Positions 14,890 through 18,572 of a stretch of DNA of 18,572 nucleotides are shown one piece after another. The notes beneath the pieces are model-generated. The model did not search any database. It saw only the letters and a list, made by a program, of their open reading frames with translations, and was not told the DNA's origin. The translations under genes and the position numbers were made by a program. This DNA is from DASSWB01 sp035705495. Its GTDB lineage: Bacteria > Bacteroidota > Bacteroidia > Flavobacteriales > Flavobacteriaceae. Numbering within the stretch: the first letter of the stretch is position 1; each line of letters starts with the position of its first letter. Location of the stretch: positions 1-18,572 of the forward strand of contig DASSWB010000084.1 in the NCBI GenBank assembly GCA_035705495.1. The letters are read 5' to 3'.

Positions 14890-16022
14890 AAATAGTCATG
14901 TTTTACCATTCCCTTTATTCCGATTGGAACCACGGGAACGCACATTTTTTAAGAGGAATTATTAAAGAATTACAACTTCGTGGGCATGATATAGAAACCT
15001 ATGAACCGGAAGACGGTTGGAGTTTATTGAATCTTCTGAAAGATCACGGTGCACAGAAACTGGACGAATTTAGACAATACTACCCCACTTTAAATCCGCA
15101 GTTTTACAATCCGAAAAAACCCATCAATTACGAAGCAATTTTGGGCGATGCCGATCTGGTAATCGTTCATGAATGGAATGATCCGGAAATAGTTGCACAA
15201 ATTGGGGAACAGAAAGAAAGGTTTGGTTTCACATTGCTTTTCCACGATACACACCACAGAGCGGTTTCTGAAATAGAGCGCATGAGCAAATATGATTTCA
15301 GCAATTATGATGCTGCGCTTGTATCTGGTGATGTAATCAGAAAAATTTACGAGGGCAAAAATTGGTTTGAGAAAGTGTGGACTTGGCACGAAGCAGCCGA
15401 TGCCGAATTGTTTGCACCTGATCGAGATCAGGAAAAAGAAGGTGATTTGGTATGGATTGGAAATTGGGGAGATGGCGAGCGAACCGAAGAATTAAAAGAG
15501 TTTTTAATCGACCCCGTTAAAGAATTGGGTATCAAGGCGAAAGTTTACGGTGTTCGTTATCCTCAGGAAGCCATTAATGCACTTAAAGAAGCAGGAATTG
15601 AATACGGCGGTTGGTTGCCCAATTATAAAGTTCCTGAAGTTTTTTCAAAATATAAAGTAACTGTACATATTCCGCGAAAACCTTATTTAGAAATGCTGCA
15701 AGGAATTCCCACAATACGACCTTTTGAGGCGTTTTCTTGCGGAATTCCACTGATTTGTTCACCATGGAATGACGCTGAACATTTATTTTCTCCCGGAGAG
15801 GATTTTTTAATGGCAAAAGACGGAAACGATATGGGTTACAAAATAGCCGAAGTAATAAAAAGCACACAACTGGCGAAGAGTTTATCTGAAAACGGAAGAA
15901 AAACAATTTTGGAAAAACATACTTGCGAACATCGGGCAGATGCTCTCGAGAGCATGCTGAGAAAAATGGATATGCCCGAAGATAAAATAGATCCATTACA
16001 CCATAAAACATTAGAAGCATGA
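14886..16022 (+). CDS. CgeB-like glycosyltransferase
   Basis: This 378-residue protein resembles CgeB/Glyco_trans_1_2 (PF13524) glycosyltransferases. The N-terminal half begins MKIVMFYHSLYSDWNHGNAH and carries LVIVHEWNDP (91-100). The C-terminal half has DLVWIGNWGDGERTEEL (187-203) and R278-P-F-E-A-F-S-C-G286-I-P-L-I, the usual donor-site signature of this family, followed by LFSPGEDFL. Length is normal, so this copy looks intact. It overlaps the GT4 gene upstream and the truncated relative downstream by 4 bases each (14886-14889 and 16019-16022), so the three are a tightly coupled unit. It is expected to be cytoplasmic. Confidence 0.9.
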   Translation: MKIVMFYHSLYSDWNHGNAHFLRGIIKELQLRGHDIETYEPEDGWSLLNLLKDHGAQKLDEFRQYYPTLNPQFYNPKKPINYEAILGDADLVIVHEWNDPEIVAQIGEQKERFGFTLLFHDTHHRAVSEIERMSKYDFSNYDAALVSGDVIRKIYEGKNWFEKVWTWHEAADAELFAPDRDQEKEGDLVWIGNWGDGERTEELKEFLIDPVKELGIKAKVYGVRYPQEAINALKEAGIEYGGWLPNYKVPEVFSKYKVTVHIPRKPYLEMLQGIPTIRPFEAFSCGIPLICSPWNDAEHLFSPGEDFLMAKDGNDMGYKIAEVIKSTQLAKSLSENGRKTILEKHTCEHRADALESMLRKMDMPEDKIDPLHHKTLEA

Positions 16023-16615
16023 ACCAGAATTTAAATATTGCATTTTTCGGATCGAGTATCGTTTCGGCATATTGGAACAGTGCAGCAACCCATTACCGCG
16101 GAATTGTGAAAGCGCTCCACAAAATGGGGCACAATATTACCTTTTATGAACCTGATATTTATGAGAGACAACAACATCGGGATATTGAAGATCCTGAGTG
16201 GTGCGAAGTTGTAGTTTATAAAAATGAAGTGGCGGAAATAAGAAATATGCTAGAGAGAGCATCAAATGCCGATGTGATTATAAAAGCAAGTGGAGTTGGC
16301 GCTTTTGACGAGTTGCTGGAGAAGGAAATCGCCCAAATGAAAAACGCGCACAACCTAATTATTTATTGTGATGTAGACGCACCCGTAACTTTAGAAAGAA
16401 TTGAAGAAAATAAACAGGATCCATTCAACGACTTGATTCCAAAATACGATTTTATACTGATTTATGGCGGCGGACAACCGGTAATTGATGCCTATTTAAG
16501 TCATGGGGCAAAAAAGTGCATTCCAATTTATAATGCTTTGGATCCCGAAAATCTGGAATTTCTTTATCAGGAAAAAACAAAAGAAGGTAGTGAGAGTACA
16601 TTTTCAAATTTGTGA
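16019..16615 (+). CDS. CgeB-like glycosyltransferase, C-terminal half missing (truncated)
   Basis: This 198-residue product has only the N-terminal half of a CgeB-like GT-B enzyme: I-A-F-F-G-S-S (7-13), YEPDIYERQQHRD (43-55), V-I-I-K-A-S-G-V-G (86-94), CDVDAP (117-122), YGGG (149-152) and YNALDPE (171-177). In relatives the sequence after YNALDPE continues into a donor-binding domain for a total of roughly 350-400 residues. Here about 21 unrelated residues (NLEFLYQEK to STFSNL) and a stop follow. The missing half is not found in any frame before the opposing GNAT gene at 16634, so this is a deletion rather than a single frameshift. The remnant is unlikely to be an active transferase alone, but could act as a partner of the upstream enzyme. 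A quasi-palindrome starts 3 bases after the stop. Confidence 0.85.
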   Translation: MNQNLNIAFFGSSIVSAYWNSAATHYRGIVKALHKMGHNITFYEPDIYERQQHRDIEDPEWCEVVVYKNEVAEIRNMLERASNADVIIKASGVGAFDELLEKEIAQMKNAHNLIIYCDVDAPVTLERIEENKQDPFNDLIPKYDFILIYGGGQPVIDAYLSHGAKKCIPIYNALDPENLEFLYQEKTKEGSESTFSNL

Positions 16616-16617
16616 AC

Positions 16618-16689
16618 ACGGAAAAATAAAATTTCATATCAAATCTTGAGGACGGAGGATTAATAAATCAAGTGAAATTAATTTTCCGT
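16618..16689. repeat. Nested quasi-palindrome at the truncated glycosyltransferase end
   Basis: Three nested pairs of arms are perfect: ACGGAAAA (16618-16625) with TTTTCCGT (16682-16689); AATTTCA (16630-16636) with TGAAATT (16673-16679); CTTG (16645-16648) with CAAG (16669-16672). The right side is coding sequence for the C-terminus of the GNAT protein; the left side lies between the two convergent stop codons. The 20-base centre and bulges make it a poor intrinsic terminator. It may be a bidirectional hairpin, or the scar of a template-switch event linked to loss of the glycosyltransferase 3' half. Confidence 0.5.
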
Positions 16690-17173
16690 CTTTTATTTCG
16701 CAGTTTTTCATCGTTTTTTCAAGTTGGAAATTCAGCTTCTCCAATACTTTTTTGGAATTTAAATTTTCTGTTTCCACGAAAGCTTCAATTCGGTTTAATT
16801 TCAATTCTTCAAAAGCATATTTCAATATTTCAGGCAAACATTCCTGTATAATTCCCATTCCCCAGAATTCAGGCAACAGCCAAAAACCGATTTCTGCTTT
16901 TCTTTTTTCCTTGTCTAAATCATTGAATCCGCAGGCGCCGTAAAATGTGGATTTTTCCATATCACAAATCGCCCACCAAATCCCTTTCCCCGTTTTTTCA
17001 AGATTGGAAAACCACTGCATTTGTTCTTTGGTAGCGTCGAGTGTGGTATATTTTACTCCGTAATATTTTATTACTTCAGGATTTGAGAGACCTGTAAAAA
17101 CATTGTGCAAATCGTTATCAGAGAACTGCCTGAGTTGAAATCTTTGAGTTTGTAGTTGTGGAAAGGCTTTCAT
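16634..17173 (-). CDS. GNAT-family N-acetyltransferase (RimJ/RimL-like)
   Basis: This 179-residue protein has the layout of the RimJ/RimL-type acetyltransferases (Acetyltransf_3). LQTQRFQLRQFSDND (7-21) is the N-terminal strand-helix, W66-W-A-I the central strand, and AEIGFWLLPEFWGMGI (93-108) is the acetyl-CoA binding region with F-W-G-M-G where the Q/R-x-x-G-x-G/A motif lies. ETENLNSKKVLEKLNF (134-149) is the closing helix with the conserved asparagine and serine. The substrate may be a protein N-terminus, an amino sugar or a small molecule and cannot be decided. Its start is 11 bases after the stop of the upstream gene at 17185, so the two are probably co-transcribed. Its C-terminal codons lie inside the quasi-palindrome. 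Confidence 0.93.
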   Translation of the reverse strand: MKAFPQLQTQRFQLRQFSDNDLHNVFTGLSNPEVIKYYGVKYTTLDATKEQMQWFSNLEKTGKGIWWAICDMEKSTFYGACGFNDLDKEKRKAEIGFWLLPEFWGMGIIQECLPEILKYAFEELKLNRIEAFVETENLNSKKVLEKLNFQLEKTMKNCEIKDGKLISLDLLILRPQDLI

Positions 17174-17184
17174 CGAAGATTAAT

Positions 17185-17910
17185 TTAATGATAAATCTCA
17201 TAACCACTTGGTACTCCGTCAATGGTCCGCATTTGGATTAATGTCGGGTTTTCTGTGTTACAACCTTCCGGATGCTGAAGGAATTTATCAATCTTGTGAA
17301 TTTTTTTCAATTTATAAATTAACGATTTACGTCCATTAAGGTCTATAGTATACTTGTTCCTAAAAATTCCGTTGGGAACCGCACCCTCAGTCTTCCATTC
17401 TTCATAAGCCGTAGGATGTATAAAAACAGGATCGTGATATTCTGTTTGAGGGGAAATAATATAATGGTTCCTCGCAATTCTTTTTCTTTTTTCTTTTTTC
17501 GGATTTCGATATTTCAAGATGTAATAAGAATGAATTACGCCATCAATTAAGGTATCCGGTTGCTCTATAAATTCATAATCCTTTACAAGATGTTTGTAAG
17601 GATTTGTATGCGCAAAAACATCTTTGCACTCAGCAAAATAATTTTCTGTTTTTAAAAATTCATCTTTATTAACACTGCCCATAATGTAAACACCTTCCGG
17701 ATTGACGAAGTGGATTGCAAGCATATTTTCGTCTTCTTTTCTTGCTATCATATAGTGATCCTGGTCAGAACTGGTTAAGATATACCGCGTTTCCACATCA
17801 GAATCTGAAGTATTTCTGTACTCATATTCCAGCATGTAATCAAAATGATAAACTTTTTGAGAAAACAACACGGACGTTATTAAAAGAAAAAGAATCGTAA
17901 TTTTGTGCAT
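17185..17910 (-). CDS. Secreted hypothetical protein
   Basis: This 241-residue protein begins MHKITILFLLITSVLFSQ, a signal peptide with the FS-Q junction common in flavobacteria (likely cut after residue 17). The mature part has alternating hydrophobic/polar stretches and many aromatic residues (YHFDYMLEYEYRN, YYILKYRN), suggesting a beta-rich fold, with a central basic patch KKEKRKRIARN. No sorting domain, lipobox or known catalytic motif is visible. It is broadly reminiscent of small periplasmic proteins of the GLPGLI type, but the defining motif is not present, so no family is assigned. It lies 11 bases upstream of the GNAT gene in a probable two-gene operon. The promoter-like AATTTTTG at 17938-17945 precedes it. 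Confidence 0.82.
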   Translation of the reverse strand: MHKITILFLLITSVLFSQKVYHFDYMLEYEYRNTSDSDVETRYILTSSDQDHYMIARKEDENMLAIHFVNPEGVYIMGSVNKDEFLKTENYFAECKDVFAHTNPYKHLVKDYEFIEQPDTLIDGVIHSYYILKYRNPKKEKRKRIARNHYIISPQTEYHDPVFIHPTAYEEWKTEGAVPNGIFRNKYTIDLNGRKSLIYKLKKIHKIDKFLQHPEGCNTENPTLIQMRTIDGVPSGYEIYH

Positions 17911-17937
17911 CTAAATGGATTTTGAATTTCCAATTTA

Positions 17938-17945
17938 CAAAAATT
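17938..17945 (-). promoter_or_regulatory. Putative -7 box of the secreted-protein/GNAT operon (AATTTTTG)
   Basis: The minus-strand octamer AATTTTTG has one mismatch to TAnnTTTG and lies 27 bases before the ATG at 17910. It is part of the 14-mer AATTTTTGTAAATT (17932-17945) that also occurs at the CBS gene. No TTG was found at -33. Confidence 0.35.
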
Positions 17946-17978
17946 GACCAGAAATTCAGTAGCCTAAAAAACATCAGG

Positions 17979-18218
17979 ATGAAATATTTTCTTTCCATCA
18001 TTAGCATTACCATTCTTGTCGGAATTGGAACAGGTTATTACTATAGAAATACGGGTGACATTCTTTTGGGTGACCAAATAATAGGGGTGGCTATTTTAGC
18101 TACTGTTTTTATTTTTATGCCTGTTTTTTTATATCATAGATGGAAAGGAAAAAAGCTGGAGGATTATACTTTAACAAAAGATAACATCAAGAAAATGAAG
18201 GATCGAGGATTGGATTAA
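17979..18218 (+). CDS. Small membrane protein with two predicted helices
   Basis: This 79-residue product starts MKYFLSIISITILVGIGTGYYYR. It has a first hydrophobic helix (about 4-20), a short linker (NTGDILLGDQ), a second helix (about 30-51, ending FMPVFLYHRW) and a basic cytosolic-type tail ending KDNIKKMKDRGLD. The ATG at 17979 is preferred because it opens directly into the first helix; an in-frame ATG at 17922 would add 19 polar residues (MNFQFTKIDQ onward) and overlap the divergent promoter region. No function is recognised. Similar two-helix proteins with tails of this type are frequent, and usually unannotated, in flavobacteria. It is divergent from the gene ending at 17910. Confidence 0.7.
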   Translation: MKYFLSIISITILVGIGTGYYYRNTGDILLGDQIIGVAILATVFIFMPVFLYHRWKGKKLEDYTLTKDNIKKMKDRGLD

Positions 18219-18287
18219 CCCGCTAAAAATCAATAATTTTAAACCATAAAAAAAGTATAAATTTCTTTCTTATTTCCAATATTATCT

Positions 18288-18295
18288 TAGATTTG
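18288..18295 (+). promoter_or_regulatory. Putative -7 box of the cold-shock gene (TAGATTTG)
   Basis: TAGATTTG fits TAnnTTTG and lies 29 bases before the ATG at 18325. The leader would be about 25 bases and almost entirely A/T, unlike the long structured leaders of enterobacterial cspA. No TTG is found at -33. Confidence 0.45.
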
Positions 18296-18324
18296 TATCT
18301 TATATTAATATTTATAATTTTATA

Positions 18325-18522
18325 ATGGAAGGTACAGTTAAATTTTTCAATGAGTCAAAAGGTTACGGATTCATTACCAACGACGAAACAGGAAAAGACA
18401 TTTTTGTTCACGTTACAGGCTTAAACGGCGAAGCGTTGAACGAAGGTGATAGAGTAGAATACGAAGAAGAAGAAGGAAGAAAAGGACTTACTGCAACTAG
18501 AGTGCGTGTAATCCACGATTAA
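18325..18522 (+). CDS. Cold-shock domain protein (CspA family)
   Basis: This 65-residue protein is a single cold-shock domain. The RNA-binding motifs are RNP1 K12-G-Y-G-F-I17 and RNP2 D25-I-F-V-H-V30, preceded by the typical opening MEGTVKFFNESKG. It should bind single-stranded RNA or DNA as an RNA chaperone; whether it is cold-induced cannot be judged from the sequence. The central region is acidic (YEEEEGRKG, 46-54). Length and motif spacing are normal. It is a single-gene unit with its own upstream box and a strong terminator just before the right edge. Confidence 0.96.
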   Translation: MEGTVKFFNESKGYGFITNDETGKDIFVHVTGLNGEALNEGDRVEYEEEEGRKGLTATRVRVIHD

Positions 18523-18545
18523 TATTTCTATTTTAGTAGTACAGT

Positions 18546-18572
18546 AAAAGCCGCTCAATGAGCGGCTTTTTT
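18546..18572 (+). terminator. Rho-independent terminator of the cold-shock gene
   Basis: AAAAGCCGCTC (18546-18556), loop AAT and GAGCGGCTTTT (18560-18570) form a perfect 11-bp stem followed by T residues up to the window edge, 23 bases after the stop codon. Confidence 0.9.

Noticed and set aside
15583..16020. A 145-codon open frame on the minus strand
   Set aside because: It lies wholly antisense to the intact CgeB-like glycosyltransferase, has low-complexity Phe/Leu/Arg-rich composition and no recognisable domain.
16616..16700. A frameshift as the cause of the short third glycosyltransferase
   Set aside because: No frame after 16549 continues the expected donor domain before the GNAT gene, so a simple frameshift or single stop mutation does not explain it.
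1..18572. A CRISPR array, tRNA or rRNA gene, transposon or prophage
   Set aside because: No regularly spaced repeats, cloverleaf sequence, transposase/integrase motif or terminal inverted repeats were seen on either strand.

Overview
The window looks like chromosomal DNA from a member of the Flavobacteriia (Bacteroidota). The evidence is AT-rich sequence, near absence of Shine-Dalgarno sites, several upstream boxes fitting the Bacteroidota promoter consensus TAnnTTTG, a large secreted protein with a C-terminal type IX secretion (T9SS) sorting domain, signal peptides ending in FSQ, and the short-chain-dehydrogenase form of threonine dehydrogenase. The genus cannot be fixed from the sequence alone. 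No tRNA, rRNA, CRISPR array, insertion sequence or phage gene was seen, and no gene-free gap exceeds 300 bases.

Layout. 1-2247 (minus strand): a DUF58 protein cut by the left edge, thioredoxin, and L-threonine 3-dehydrogenase. 2391-8652 (plus strand): cell-envelope and secretion genes, namely an unknown lipoprotein, a 1117-residue beta-propeller T9SS cargo protein, and an M13 (neprilysin/PepO-like) lipoprotein metallopeptidase, with strong hairpin terminators after the last two. 8704-11810 (minus strand): a two-gene unit with a 4-base stop/start overlap, made of an M28 aminopeptidase fused to a multi-span membrane domain and a YeeZ-like atypical SDR. 12043-12510: a two-CBS-domain protein.

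12697-16615 (plus strand) is the least ordinary part: a medium-chain dehydrogenase without recognisable zinc ligands, a GT4 glycosyltransferase, a CgeB-like glycosyltransferase and a second CgeB-like glycosyltransferase. The last three are joined by ATGA overlaps. The fourth gene is only 198 codons and stops where its C-terminal donor-binding half should begin; a nested inverted repeat lies exactly at that broken end. The set probably builds or modifies a glycan or glycolipid, but the substrate is unknown and the pathway may be damaged in this strain.

16634-18572: a GNAT acetyltransferase and a secreted unknown protein on the minus strand (probably co-transcribed), then a small two-helix membrane protein and a cold-shock protein on the plus strand with a terminator at the right edge.

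I did not find a clearly new defence or mobile system. The observations most worth following are the truncated glycosyltransferase with its quasi-palindromic junction, the dehydrogenase/glycosyltransferase operon, the nested palindrome in front of trxA, and a promoter-like 14-mer shared by two unlinked genes.
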